Below are positions 17,080-25,872 of a stretch of DNA of 64,000 nt, piece by piece (within the stretch, counting starts at the first letter, position 1; every line of letters starts with the position of its first letter). The stretch is from assembly GCF_002943525.1 (NCBI RefSeq), contig NZ_CP025394.1, positions 2,356,001 through 2,420,000 of the forward strand, read 5' to 3'. The notes under the pieces are model-generated. The model worked only from the letters and a program-made list of their open reading frames with translations, had not been told where the DNA came from and searched no databases. The translations under genes and the position numbers were made by a program. Source of the DNA: Kitasatospora sp. MMS16-BH015. GTDB lineage: Bacteria; Actinomycetota; Actinomycetes; Streptomycetales; Streptomycetaceae.

Positions 17080-17715
17080 TCAGACGAGGTCGGGGAGGGG
17101 GCGCCGGGCGACCTCGTGGGCGTCGGCCGGCGGGACGCCCAGCATGCGCAGGACCATCTCGGCGAGCTTCACCGCGGCTTCGTCGCCGTCCACCTCGGGC
17201 CGGGCGAATCGCAGCTCCACCAGGGACAGCAGAGTGCCGCCCAGTGCGGACAGGGCAACCACCGGGTCGGCGGCGGTGAAGCGGCCGGAGGCCATGCCCA
17301 CCTCGACGTCCCGCAGTGCCCGCCGGGCCAGGCCGTTGTCCGAGTGGATGTGGCCCAGGCCCCGGCGGCGCAGCACCTGCATCAGCTCCGGGTGCGATTC
17401 GGCCATCCGCGCGCTGAGCCGGAAGCCCGCCGCGACGAGCTCCGCGGGGTCGTCGATCCCGGCCAGCTGCCCGTCGAAGGCCTGGCCGTACTCCTCCAGC
17501 GCGTCCTGCACCGCGGCCTCGAACAGCTCCGTCTTCGAGTCGAAGTGGTTGTAGAACGAGCCGAAGCCGACGTCGGCGAGCTCGGCGATCGCCTGGATGC
17601 TGACGCTGGTGTCCCCGGTCTCGGCGAGTATCCGGCGCGCCGCCCGGACGAGAGCTCCGCGCGTCTCGGCGCGACGCCGCTCGAACCGGTTGCTGGGCGG
17701 GGCTGACGTAGGCAT
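17080..17715 (-). CDS. TetR-family repressor of the ring-cleavage cassette
   Basis: 211 residues. The helix-turn-helix reads VSIQAIAELADVGFGSFYNH followed by FDSKTELFEAAVQDALEEYG. A C-terminal domain with MAESHPELMQVLRRRGLG and DPVVALSALGGTLLSLVEL follows. It is divergent from the dioxygenase gene at 17853, and the 137-bp gap contains two near-identical dyads built on GATGA-TT-TCATC. It is inferred to repress the cassette until an aromatic compound or its cleavage product binds. Confidence 0.9.
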   Translation of the reverse strand: MPTSAPPSNRFERRRAETRGALVRAARRILAETGDTSVSIQAIAELADVGFGSFYNHFDSKTELFEAAVQDALEEYGQAFDGQLAGIDDPAELVAAGFRLSARMAESHPELMQVLRRRGLGHIHSDNGLARRALRDVEVGMASGRFTAADPVVALSALGGTLLSLVELRFARPEVDGDEAAVKLAEMVLRMLGVPPADAHEVARRPLPDLV

Positions 17716-17756
17716 ACGCCGAGTCTAGCCGTGGAGACGATGACGATCGCATCACT

Positions 17757-17824
17757 GATGATTTCATCATTTTCCTGCCGTGGGGACCTTGACGAAGGAA
17801 AGTCTCACACTTGATGATTTCCTC
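17757..17824. promoter_or_regulatory. Twin operators of the ring-cleavage TetR
   Basis: GATGATTTCATC (17757-17768) is a perfect 12-bp palindrome. GATGATTTCCTC (17813-17824) repeats it with one change. The second copy begins 18 bp after a TTGACG -35-like hexamer (17789) and so lies where the -10 of the dioxygenase promoter would be. Confidence 0.65.
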
Positions 17825-17852
17825 ATTACGGCAATGCTGCTTGGAGGACACC

Positions 17853-19007
17853 ATGTCCGAAACTCGCGTCGACGCAGTCGCCGTCCCGGATGCCAGGACA
17901 GCGCACCAGGACCTGCACAGCGAGCACGGCGCCCTGCGCGGCGAACATCCCGGGCGATCCCGCAACCCCGTGATCAAGGTGGCCGACCTGGCCTGGCTGG
18001 AGTTCGAGAAGCCCGACCTGGACCGGGCCGAGGTCTTCGCCCGGGACTTCGGCTTCGGTGTCGCCGCCCGGAGCGAGAGCGAGCTGTGGCTGCGGGGCAC
18101 CTTCGCCGGCTCACCGTGCATGGTGATCCGGCGCGGCCGGACCTCCCGCTTCATCGGCCCGGCGTTCCGCGCCGCCGAGCGGGCCGACCTGGAGCGGCTG
18201 GCCCGGGCGACGGACAGGTCCGTACGGGACGCGGACGTACCCGGCGGTGGGAGGGTGGTCGACCTGCTCGACCCCTCCGGCTTCCCGGTCCGGGTCGTGC
18301 ACTGCGGGGAGGACCTGCCGGCGCTGCCCGAGCAGCGGCCGCTCCTGCTCAACTTCGGCACCGATCACCGCCGCACGAACGTCGCCCAGCGGCCGCCGCG
18401 CGAACCCTCCCGCATCCAGCGCCTGGGGCATGTGGTCCTGGAGACACGGGTGTTCGGGCGCGCCCTCGACTGGTACCTGGACACCCTCGGGATGATCGTG
18501 TCCGACTTCCTGTACCTGGACGGCCGGCGCGGGAGCGGCCCGACGATGGCGTTCATCCGCTGTGACCAGGGCAGCCGGGCCGTCGACCACCACACGCTGG
18601 CCATGCACCTGGGCCCGGCCAACGGCTACGTCCACTCCGCGTACCAGGTGACCGACCTCGACTCGATCGCCGCCGGTGGCGAGTACCTGGCCGAGCGCGG
18701 CTACCAGCGCAGCTGGGGCATCGGCCGGCACATCCAGGGCAGCCAGCTCTTCGACTACTGGCGCGACCCGGACCGCTTCATGCTGGAGCACTTCGCCGAC
18801 GGCGACCTGTACTCCTGCGACCTGGAGCCCGGCTGGGCACCCATGTCGACCAGCGGGCTCGCCCAGTGGGGGCCTCCCGCCACCCGTGACTTCCTCGGCG
18901 CGAGCCCCTCCCCGCAGCGGGTCCGCGACGTGATCCAGGCCCTGCGGGGCGACAACGAGCTGGACCCGGCACGCCTGCTGGGCCTGCTCAAGGCCGCCAA
19001 GTCCTGA
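17853..19007 (+). CDS. Extradiol ring-cleavage dioxygenase (VOC fold)
   Basis: 384 residues after a GGAGG site. Two glyoxalase/VOC halves are present (about 42-165 and 190-335). The C-terminal half carries the likely iron ligands: His193 (LGHVVLETRV), His261 (YVHSAYQVTDLDSI) and Glu312 (FMLEHFADGD), matching the 2-His-1-carboxylate layout of catechol 2,3-type enzymes. It would open a catecholic ring using oxygen. First gene of the cassette, with an FAH-family protein and an MhpA-like hydroxylase directly downstream. The N-terminal 40 residues are a disordered extension. Confidence 0.85.
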   Translation: MSETRVDAVAVPDARTAHQDLHSEHGALRGEHPGRSRNPVIKVADLAWLEFEKPDLDRAEVFARDFGFGVAARSESELWLRGTFAGSPCMVIRRGRTSRFIGPAFRAAERADLERLARATDRSVRDADVPGGGRVVDLLDPSGFPVRVVHCGEDLPALPEQRPLLLNFGTDHRRTNVAQRPPREPSRIQRLGHVVLETRVFGRALDWYLDTLGMIVSDFLYLDGRRGSGPTMAFIRCDQGSRAVDHHTLAMHLGPANGYVHSAYQVTDLDSIAAGGEYLAERGYQRSWGIGRHIQGSQLFDYWRDPDRFMLEHFADGDLYSCDLEPGWAPMSTSGLAQWGPPATRDFLGASPSPQRVRDVIQALRGDNELDPARLLGLLKAAKS

Positions 19008-19035
19008 ACCCCGACTTCCTTACGAAGGTACTGAC

Positions 19036-19986
19036 ATGAGCACCAATGTCCTGCGCACCGCCGACGGGTGGTGGGTCCTCCGGGGCGACCGGGCCGTCCC
19101 CGTCGACACGAAGGCCGCCACCACCGCCGAGCTGATCGCCGACCGGGCGGCCGTGCGCGAGGCCGCCCTCTCCGGGGAGGCGGGCACGCCCGTCGCCGAG
19201 CTGGTCGTCCTCTCGCCGGTGACCACTCCCTGCCGGGTGGTCGCACAGATGGTCAACTACCGCAGCCACGCCCGCGATTCGGGCTTCACCGGCGACATCC
19301 CGCCGGCCTTCTTCCGCAAGGCGTCCGGGTCGGTGAGCGGCCCGGGCGAGCCGATCGTCCGGCCCTCGCACGTGAAGTTCCTCGACTACGAGATCGAACT
19401 CGGGCTCGTGATGGGCGCACCGCTGCCCGTCGGCACCGTGGTCGAGGAGCGCGAACTGCCTTCGTACGTAGCCGGGTTGGTGATCACGAACGACGTCAGC
19501 GCCCGTGAGGTGCAGCTGACCAAGACGCAGTTCTACGAGAGCAAGTCGTACCCGACCTTCACCCCGACCGGGCCCCGCCTGGCGCTGCTGGAGCCCGAGG
19601 ACTTCGCCCACCTGCTCGACCTGCGACTGCGGCTGTCGGTCAACGGCGAGCTGCGTCAGGACCGCACGCTCGCCGACATGATCGTCCGCCCGGCCCAGGC
19701 ACTGACCCTGCTGGCCCGGTTCCAGACCCTCGACCCCGGCGACCTGCTGCTCACCGGGACACCCGGGGGCACGGCCCTCAAGGCCCCGCCCAAGGCGGTC
19801 GAGAAGATCGGCGCGCTGCTGCCGCCCGCCGTGAAGTGGAAGGCGTTCTTCAAGAGCCAGGCCCGCAACCCGCACTACCTGCACACGGGTGACGTGATCA
19901 CCGCGACGATCTCGACCGCGGACGGCCGGATCGACCTCGGTGAGCAGCGCACGCCCGTCACGGACCCGAAGCAAGACCCGAGGTGA
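19036..19986 (+). CDS. Fumarylacetoacetate-hydrolase-family protein
   Basis: 316 residues. The family core is evident: RVVAQMVNYRSHARDSGF, FFRKASGSVSGPGEPIVRPS, the metal-binding LDYEIELGLVMG, and GPRLAL plus LLTGTPGGTAL. FAH-family enzymes hydrolyse or hydrate acylpyruvate-type products, including those from meta-cleavage pathways. It lies 28 bp behind the dioxygenase, so hydrolysis or hydration of the ring-opened product is the natural inference. An ATG with an AAGG-type site begins the gene. Confidence 0.88.
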   Translation: MSTNVLRTADGWWVLRGDRAVPVDTKAATTAELIADRAAVREAALSGEAGTPVAELVVLSPVTTPCRVVAQMVNYRSHARDSGFTGDIPPAFFRKASGSVSGPGEPIVRPSHVKFLDYEIELGLVMGAPLPVGTVVEERELPSYVAGLVITNDVSAREVQLTKTQFYESKSYPTFTPTGPRLALLEPEDFAHLLDLRLRLSVNGELRQDRTLADMIVRPAQALTLLARFQTLDPGDLLLTGTPGGTALKAPPKAVEKIGALLPPAVKWKAFFKSQARNPHYLHTGDVITATISTADGRIDLGEQRTPVTDPKQDPR

Positions 19987-19993
19987 GCCACAG

Positions 19994-21613
19994 ATGACCG
20001 CCGATCAGGCCGGCCTCCGGGGCGCCGCCCCCGGGCCCGCACCGACAGACCCCGCACCCGTCGTGATCATCGGCGCCGGGCCGGTGGGCGTGACCGCCGC
20101 CCTCCTCCTCGCCCGGCGCGGAATCCGCACCGTCGTCCTGGAACGCCACCAGGACGTCTACCCGCTCCCGCGTGCCGTCGCCACCGACGACGAGGTGCGC
20201 CGCATCCTCCAAGCCGCAGGCGTGGGCGAGGAGTTCGCCACGATCACCCGCCCCGCGAACGGACTTCGGCTGCTGGACGCCCGGCACCGGGTGATGGCCG
20301 AGTTCCGGCGCTCCGGGCACGGCCGGCACGGCTACCCGCAGACCAGCATGTTCGACCAGCCCGAGCTGGAGCGGCTGCTGCGCGACGCCCTCGCCCGCCG
20401 CCCGGAGTGCGAGCTGCGGGGCGGAGTCGAGGCCACCGGCGTCAGCCCGGAGCCGGTCGGCCCCGTGCGCGTGACCTACCGCGACGAGGACGGTGAGCAC
20501 CAGCTGTGGGCCGAGGCAGTGCTCGGCTGCGACGGCGCGGGCAGCCTCACCCGGGCCGCCATCGGCGCCGAGTGGGAGGACCTGCGCTTCGAGGAGCGCT
20601 GGACCGTCGTCGACGTCCGCACCAAGGCCGACGTCCGCTGTTGGGAGGGCGTGGACCAGGTCTGCGACCCGCACCGGCCGGCGACGTTCATGCGCGTCGG
20701 CGAGGACCGCTACCGCTGGGAGTTCCGGCTGCAGCACGGGCAGCCACCGGTGCGCGAACTGATCGCCCCGTGGCTGCCGCCCTCGTACGACGGGGAGTTC
20801 GAGGTCGTACGGGAGACGCAGTACACCTTCCGGGCGCGGGTGGCCGACCGGTGGCGCAGCGGACGGGTCTTCCTCCTCGGCGACGCCGCCCACCTCACCC
20901 CGCCGTTCGTCGGGCAGGGGCTGTGCGCGGGCCTGCGGGACGCCTACAACCTCAGCTGGAAGCTGGCCCGCGTCCTGGGCCAGGGCGGCGACGAGCGGCT
21001 GTTCGACACCTACGAGAGCGAACGCAAGCCGCACGCACGGCATGTGATCCGGCTCGCGGTCGCCATGGGCTGGGCGATGACCGGCGGCCAGGACGGCGCC
21101 GCCGCACTGCGCCGCAGCGTCCTGGCCGCCGCCTGCCGCATACCCGGCCTCACCACGGCGGTGGGCCGCGACCTCAGCCCACCGCTGACCGCCGGGCCCC
21201 TCGTCCGGCGCCGCCTGCGCAGGAGCCTCGTGGGCACCCACTGCCCGCAACCCTGGGTGGCGCCCGACGGCCGGCGCAGCCGCCTCGACGACCTGCTCGG
21301 CGACGGCTTCACCGTCCTGACCGCCACCGAACCCTGGCCCTCGCTGCGTGCCCTCGCCCGCGGGCTCGGTGTCCAGGCGGTCCCCGTGACCGACCTCCGG
21401 GACGACGGCACGCTCGCCGCCTGGCTGCGCGCCGGCCGGGCGGACGCCGTCCTGCTGCGCCCCGACCGCGTCGTCATGGACCTCGTCCCCGCCGGGAGGG
21501 ACGACTTCACCGACACCGCCGCCTGGGCCTCCCTCCTGCACACCACGCGCAGCCCCGACCCATCCCCACCACGGACCGTAGCGAACAGCCTGCCGAGGAG
21601 CGCCGGACGATGA
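19994..21613 (+). CDS. FAD monooxygenase, MhpA-like aromatic hydroxylase
   Basis: 539 residues. FAD site 1 is VVIIGAGPVGVTAALLLARR (about 24-43). PLPRAVATDDEVRRILQAAG is the usual sequence of 3-(3-hydroxyphenyl)propionate hydroxylases. FAD site 2 is GDAAHLTPPFVGQGLCAGLR, then DAYNLSWKL. The C-terminal tail is thioredoxin-like. It would ortho-hydroxylate a phenolic acid to give a catechol for the adjacent dioxygenase. An ATG with GAGGTGA stands 7 bp behind the FAH gene. The actual phenolic substrate is not shown by sequence. Confidence 0.87.
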   Translation: MTADQAGLRGAAPGPAPTDPAPVVIIGAGPVGVTAALLLARRGIRTVVLERHQDVYPLPRAVATDDEVRRILQAAGVGEEFATITRPANGLRLLDARHRVMAEFRRSGHGRHGYPQTSMFDQPELERLLRDALARRPECELRGGVEATGVSPEPVGPVRVTYRDEDGEHQLWAEAVLGCDGAGSLTRAAIGAEWEDLRFEERWTVVDVRTKADVRCWEGVDQVCDPHRPATFMRVGEDRYRWEFRLQHGQPPVRELIAPWLPPSYDGEFEVVRETQYTFRARVADRWRSGRVFLLGDAAHLTPPFVGQGLCAGLRDAYNLSWKLARVLGQGGDERLFDTYESERKPHARHVIRLAVAMGWAMTGGQDGAAALRRSVLAAACRIPGLTTAVGRDLSPPLTAGPLVRRRLRRSLVGTHCPQPWVAPDGRRSRLDDLLGDGFTVLTATEPWPSLRALARGLGVQAVPVTDLRDDGTLAAWLRAGRADAVLLRPDRVVMDLVPAGRDDFTDTAAWASLLHTTRSPDPSPPRTVANSLPRSAGR

Positions 21614-22335
21614 CCAGGCCGGAGCCTTTCACGACGCCCGATCCGCAGGCCGTCGCGAGCAGCCGCATCGCGGGCAGGACCACTCCCCCAAGGCCGCCGC
21701 CGACCGCTTCGCCCAGCTCGAACCCACCGTCCTGATCGCCGCCGACGGCTACCACCACCGGCCTGCCCAAGGGCATCGTCCACGGCCACGGCGGCGTCCT
21801 GCTGGAGCACTTCAAGACCCTCGGCCTGCACTCCGACCTCGGCCCCGGCGACCGCCTGTCCTCGGTCCGCGTCGTCGGCTGCACCGGCTCGGCCCTGCCG
21901 GCCTCCGCCTACCCGTGGGTCCGCGACCACACGGCACCCGCTACCGCGACGCCTACTTCTCCACCCATCCTGGGGTGTGGCGCCACGGCGACTGGATCAC
22001 CCACACCTCCCACAGCTCGGTGATCGTCCACGGCCGCTCCGACAGCACCCTGAACCGCAACGGCGTACGCCTGGGCAGCGCGGACATCCACGACGCGGTC
22101 GAACGCCTCCCCGAGATCACCGAGGCCCTCGTCATCGGCGCGGAAGAGCTCGACGGCGGCTGCTGGATGCCGCTGTTCGTCGTCCCGGCACCAGGAGTGA
22201 CGCCGGACGACCCGCTCCGAGAAAAGCAGGGCGCCCCCGCCGAACAGGTCGTCAACCCGGCCGCCGTGGACGCCCCTGACCTCCTCGACCACTACGCCCG
22301 CCTGGGCGCCGAGCGCCGGAGCTCTCGCCACGGGC
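21610..22335 (+). pseudogene. Acetoacetate-CoA ligase with internal deletions
   Basis: It begins MTRPEPFTTPDPQAVASSRI, overlapping the hydroxylase stop as ATGA. Blocks typical of acetoacetyl-CoA synthetase follow in changing frames: KAAADRFAQLEPTVLIAADG; TGLPKGIVHGHGGVLLEHFK plus TLGLHSDLGPGDRL; RVVGCTGSALPASAYPWVRD; YRDAYFSTHPGVWRHGDWIT; and GRSDSTLNRNGVRLGSADIH up to LFVVPAPGVTPDD. The sequence then jumps to EQVVNPAAVDAPDLLDHYAR, the normal C-terminus. The whole is about 720 bp, against about 2 kb for an intact gene, so at least four blocks were deleted. It was probably once the fourth gene of the cassette. Confidence 0.85.
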
Positions 22336-22417
22336 GGCTGACGCGACTCACTTCGCCTCGACGAGGGTGATGACGAAGTGGTCGGCGGCCGCAGGGCCCA
22401 CCGGCGCCGGCTGTGGT

Positions 22418-22423
22418 TATAGT
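22418..22423 (+). promoter_or_regulatory. TATAGT -10 element for a leaderless response-regulator mRNA
   Basis: TATAGT ends seven bases before the GTG at 22431, the spacing expected if transcription starts at the start codon. No good -35 was seen. Confidence 0.45.
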
Positions 22424-22430
22424 GCCGCAG

Positions 22431-23117
22431 GTGCGAGTACTGGTGGTCGAGGACGATGCGGATCTGCGCTTCGCCGTGGTCGGGGCGCTGCGCGGTGCCG
22501 GGCTGGCCGTCGACGAGGCGGCGGACCTGCCGGTGGCGGACGAGGCGCTGTTCGTGACCGACTACGACTGCGTCGTGTTCGACCGGATGGTGCCGTCCGG
22601 GGACGCCCTGGACTACGTACGGAAGCTGCGCGGCGCCGGCGGTACGGCGCCGGTGCTCTTCCTCACGGCCCGCGACACCGTCACGGACCGGGTGGAGGGA
22701 TTCGCCTGCGGAGGCGACGACTACCTGGTCAAGCCGTTCGCCGTCCCGGAGCTGGTGGCCCGGGTCCACAGCCTGTGCCGACGGGCCGGCACCGTCCGCC
22801 CGCCCGTGCGGCACTTCGGCGACATCGAGATCGACACGGCCCGGCGCCAGGTCCGCCGGGGCGGCGTACGGCTGGTCCTGACCGTCAAGGAGTTCGCCGT
22901 CCTCGAAGTGCTGGCGGCCCGGGCGGACGAGGCGGTGCCCCGGTCCGAACTGATCGAGAAGTGCTGGGACGAGATGGCGGAGCCCAACTCGAACGTCGTC
23001 GAGGTGCTGGTGTCGCAGCTGCGCCGCAAGCTGGGCGACCCCTGCCCGATCCTCACCGTGCGCGGGCTCGGCTACCGGCTCGTGGCCGACGGGACCGGGC
23101 CCGGGGCCGGTCGGTGA
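22431..23117 (+). CDS. OmpR/PhoB-type response regulator
   Basis: 228 residues from the GTG at 22431 (MRVLVVEDDADLRFAVVGAL); the frame can be opened from 22413, but the promoter position favours the shorter form. The receiver domain has the acidic pair at 8-9, phosphoacceptor Asp51 in CVVFDRMVPSGDAL, Thr in LFLTARD and Lys101 in YLVKPFAVPEL. A winged-helix DNA-binding domain follows, with LTVKEFAVLEVLAARADEAV and VVEVLVSQLRRKLGD. The sensor kinase starts 11 bp later, so this is a cognate pair; target genes are unknown. Confidence 0.93.
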   Translation: MRVLVVEDDADLRFAVVGALRGAGLAVDEAADLPVADEALFVTDYDCVVFDRMVPSGDALDYVRKLRGAGGTAPVLFLTARDTVTDRVEGFACGGDDYLVKPFAVPELVARVHSLCRRAGTVRPPVRHFGDIEIDTARRQVRRGGVRLVLTVKEFAVLEVLAARADEAVPRSELIEKCWDEMAEPNSNVVEVLVSQLRRKLGDPCPILTVRGLGYRLVADGTGPGAGR

Positions 23118-23127
23118 GCCGGCTGGG

Positions 23128-24396
23128 ATGCTGACCGCCGAAGCCCGCATCCGCAGACTGCGGTGGCGCCTGACGGCGCTGTTCGCGCTGACCAGCGCCC
23201 TCGCCCTGGCCGGCCTGGCGGGGTTCGCGATCTACAGCGACAGCAACGCCCGGCGCGACCAGCTCGACGACAGGCTGCGGTTGCGGGGCACGGCGACTGC
23301 CAAGCTGATCGTCTACGACGACCAGGACAGGCTCGACATCCAGTCGCTGCTCGACATCGTGGGCACCGAATGCCCCCAGGTGACCATGGTCACCGTCACC
23401 TCCGACACGCCTGCCATCGCGTACGCGCCGCCCAAGCCCTGTATGCACGCCGCGGAGGCGGACGTCCGCCGGCTCGCCACCACGGCCGTCGCGCAGCACA
23501 GCGCGGTGTCCGCGGACGGCCACACCGCGGACGGCCGACCGGTGCGCCTGTTCGCCGCGCCTTTCGACGGACCGAGCGGAGAGAGCGCGGCCGGCGCGGT
23601 GGTGCTGGCCGCCGACGCCTCCGGCAGCCAGGCGCAGCACCAGCTGCGGCTCGTCCTGATCATCGGCAGCCTGGTGCTGGTGTCGGTGTCGGGCCTGGCG
23701 GGGCACCTGCTGTCCGGCCGTGCGATCCGGCCGGCGCTGACTTCGCTGCGGCAGCAGGAGGAGTTCCTCGCCGACGCCGCCCACGACCTGCGCACTCCGG
23801 CCGCCACCCTGCGTGCCCTGGCCGCGACCGCCCTGCACGAGCAGGCCGGGCATCCGCAGCCCGCCGCGCGGACCAGCGCACTGCAGCGCACCGAGCACCT
23901 GGCGGCCCGGATGGGCGACCTCATCGACGGCCTGCTCACCAGGGCCAGGCTCATGGCCGGTGTCGCCACACCCGTCCGGGAGCCGCTGCGCCTGGACCAG
24001 TTGGTCGAGGCGGTCGTCGAGGACACCGACACCCAAGGGCACCGGGTCACCGTCGTGACCGAGCGGGCCGTGGTCGTCGGCGATGTGGACCTGCTGCACC
24101 GGGCGGTGGCCAACCTACTGGGGAACGCGCTCGCCCACGGCCACGCCCCGGGCGTGCCCGCAGAGGTCCGTCTCGCCGTGACCGGCGACGGGACCGTCAC
24201 GGTCGACGACAGCGGCCCCGGCGTGCCGCCGGAGCTCGCCGGTTCGCTGTTCGAGCGCCACCGCAGCGGCTCGGGCTCCTCCGGGCTCGGCCTGTCGATC
24301 GCCTCCTGGGTCGCCCACGTCCACGGCGGCTCCCTGACCGTGGCCACCAGCCCCACGGGCGGCGCCCGTTTCGTCCTCCGGCTCGCCACCTCCTGA
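23128..24396 (+). CDS. Sensor histidine kinase
   Basis: 422 residues. TM1 is at about 15-36 and an extracytoplasmic domain of about 130 residues holds two cysteines (ECPQVTM and KPCMHAAE) that could form a disulphide. TM2 is at about 174-195. The H-box is EEFLADAAHDLRTPAATLRA with His219. The catalytic domain has VANLLGNALAHGHAP (N-box), DDSGPGVPPE and SGLGLSIASWVAHVHGG (G boxes). The stimulus is unknown. Paired with the response regulator immediately upstream. Confidence 0.92.
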   Translation: MLTAEARIRRLRWRLTALFALTSALALAGLAGFAIYSDSNARRDQLDDRLRLRGTATAKLIVYDDQDRLDIQSLLDIVGTECPQVTMVTVTSDTPAIAYAPPKPCMHAAEADVRRLATTAVAQHSAVSADGHTADGRPVRLFAAPFDGPSGESAAGAVVLAADASGSQAQHQLRLVLIIGSLVLVSVSGLAGHLLSGRAIRPALTSLRQQEEFLADAAHDLRTPAATLRALAATALHEQAGHPQPAARTSALQRTEHLAARMGDLIDGLLTRARLMAGVATPVREPLRLDQLVEAVVEDTDTQGHRVTVVTERAVVVGDVDLLHRAVANLLGNALAHGHAPGVPAEVRLAVTGDGTVTVDDSGPGVPPELAGSLFERHRSGSGSSGLGLSIASWVAHVHGGSLTVATSPTGGARFVLRLATS

Positions 24397-24567
24397 GACG
24401 CCGCGGGCGGGGCCGCCTCACCGAATCCTCAGGTTCCCCGGGGCAGACTTCCCCGAGGTTCCGGAACAGCACACAACGAGCGAGGGACGGTCACACCGGC
24501 GTCGGCGTCCTCCACGTTCTCCACCGCTGAGCCATCGGCTCTTGAAACAACGGGATGGGTTTGCGCC

Positions 24568-25560
24568 ATGGAACTGGAGTTCCGTCATCTGAGGATGATC
24601 CGGGCCATCGCAGACACCGAGAGCGTGACCAAAGCAGCGGATCGTCTGGGACTTGCCCAATCAGCGCTCTCCACCCAGCTGAAGAGGATCGAGGCCGCGG
24701 TCGGCGGGCGCCTCTTCGAGCGGGGCCGGAAAGGCGTTCAACCGACCCCGCTGGGCGTCCTGGTCCTGGAACGGAGCCGGGTGCTGCTGCCGGCGATGCG
24801 CCAACTCCAGGAGGACGCGCTGCGCTTCGCGAGCACGGTGGGCGAGAACGGCGCACTACGCCTGGGGGCGACGCCCGGCTCCTTCCTCGGCCCCTTGGTG
24901 GCAGGGCTCGATGCGGCACGGCCCGGCCTGGTGGCAAGCACCCGATCCTCGACCTCGGTCTCGGAGTTGGTGGATCGGATCGCGGGCGGGCGGCTGGATC
25001 TCGCGCTCACCGGGTGCTGCGGGCACGGGAAGGCGGTGGACGACGGACGCCTGGCCTGGCGGGAGATCGCCGTCGACCCGGTGTTCATCCTGCTCGCCGA
25101 GGGCCATCCGCTGGCGCGGGAGCGGGAGTTGCGGCTCGGGCAACTCGTGGACGAGCGCTGGGCGCTGCCGTCCGGGGAGAGCTGCTGCGGCGAATGCCTC
25201 GCCGCCGCCTGCGTGCGCGCGGGCTTCCTGCCCCGATCGGTCTACGAAACCGATGCCGCGTCATGCCTCCACCTCGTCCGATCACAGCGAGCCGCAGCCC
25301 TGTGCCGGGCGACCTTCCTTGCGCCGCCCGGGTTGGAACTGATCCCCCTGGCAGCCTCCGAGTTGAGCTGGCGCCACCTCCTCCTCTGGCATGCGCCCAC
25401 CCTGGCTCCCGGACTGACGGCCATGCTGCTCCGTCACGCCATGGCGGTGCACGCCGAAGCCGTGGCGCACAGCCCGGTGTACGCGGCCTGGCTGCGAGGA
25501 CAGGAGGACGTGACCGCGCGACCCGGAGGACACCGCACTCCCCCACCGCCGGAGCGATGA
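24568..25560 (+). CDS. LysR-family transcriptional regulator
   Basis: 330 residues. The N-terminal winged helix-turn-helix reads MELEFRHLRMIRAIADTESV, then AADRLGLAQSALSTQLKRIE. The effector domain includes SSTSVSELVDRIAGGRLDLA and a cysteine-rich SGESCCGECLAAACVRAGFL run with four cysteines in ten residues, which is unusual and might be redox-active or metal-binding. It points toward the NRPS-like gene 140 bp downstream of its stop (to the leader ORF), so control of that gene is possible but unproven. An upstream CGGGATGGG site is weak. Confidence 0.88.
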   Translation: MELEFRHLRMIRAIADTESVTKAADRLGLAQSALSTQLKRIEAAVGGRLFERGRKGVQPTPLGVLVLERSRVLLPAMRQLQEDALRFASTVGENGALRLGATPGSFLGPLVAGLDAARPGLVASTRSSTSVSELVDRIAGGRLDLALTGCCGHGKAVDDGRLAWREIAVDPVFILLAEGHPLARERELRLGQLVDERWALPSGESCCGECLAAACVRAGFLPRSVYETDAASCLHLVRSQRAAALCRATFLAPPGLELIPLAASELSWRHLLLWHAPTLAPGLTAMLLRHAMAVHAEAVAHSPVYAAWLRGQEDVTARPGGHRTPPPPER

Positions 25561-25700
25561 CCTCGCCGGGGCCGGACGCACCCTGTCCCCCGCGTTACGG
25601 CCACGTACATCACGTCGAAGCGGGAGTCTCTTGACATGTCCCCAACCATCCCTGCCCCGGGCTAGGGTTCCGGCATCCCCCACACCCCGAGGAGACCCCA

Positions 25701-25793
25701 ATGCTCCTACACCACATGGCAGTTGCCGCCCGCATGCGCCATGCGCGGCGGGCGCGGCCGGTGGGTGGCGCACGTCCTCGGCGGAGGCGCTGA
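25701..25793 (+). CDS. Candidate leader ORF, arginine-rich (30 residues)
   Basis: GAGGAG, seven bases before an ATG, opens MLLHHMAVAARMRHARRARP and ends in four arginines and a stop at 25793. It lies 80 bp before the NRPS-like start and is the only place in this leader with a strong ribosome-binding site. An Arg-rich short ORF ahead of a biosynthetic gene could be an attenuation leader sensing charged tRNA-Arg. It could also be a chance frame. Confidence 0.4.
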   Translation: MLLHHMAVAARMRHARRARPVGGARPRRRR

Positions 25794-25872
25794 GCGCGGA
25801 CCGGAGTTCTTGCCCAGTGCCTCCTGCCACGTGTCCCACCGGGGTCGCCCGCATTTCAGAAAGAGGTCGGTG

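Noticed and set aside
25633-25664. TTGACA and TAGGGT before the NRPS-like leader as a canonical promoter
   Set aside because: The spacer between the two hexamers is 26 bp, too long for a normal sigma-70-type promoter.
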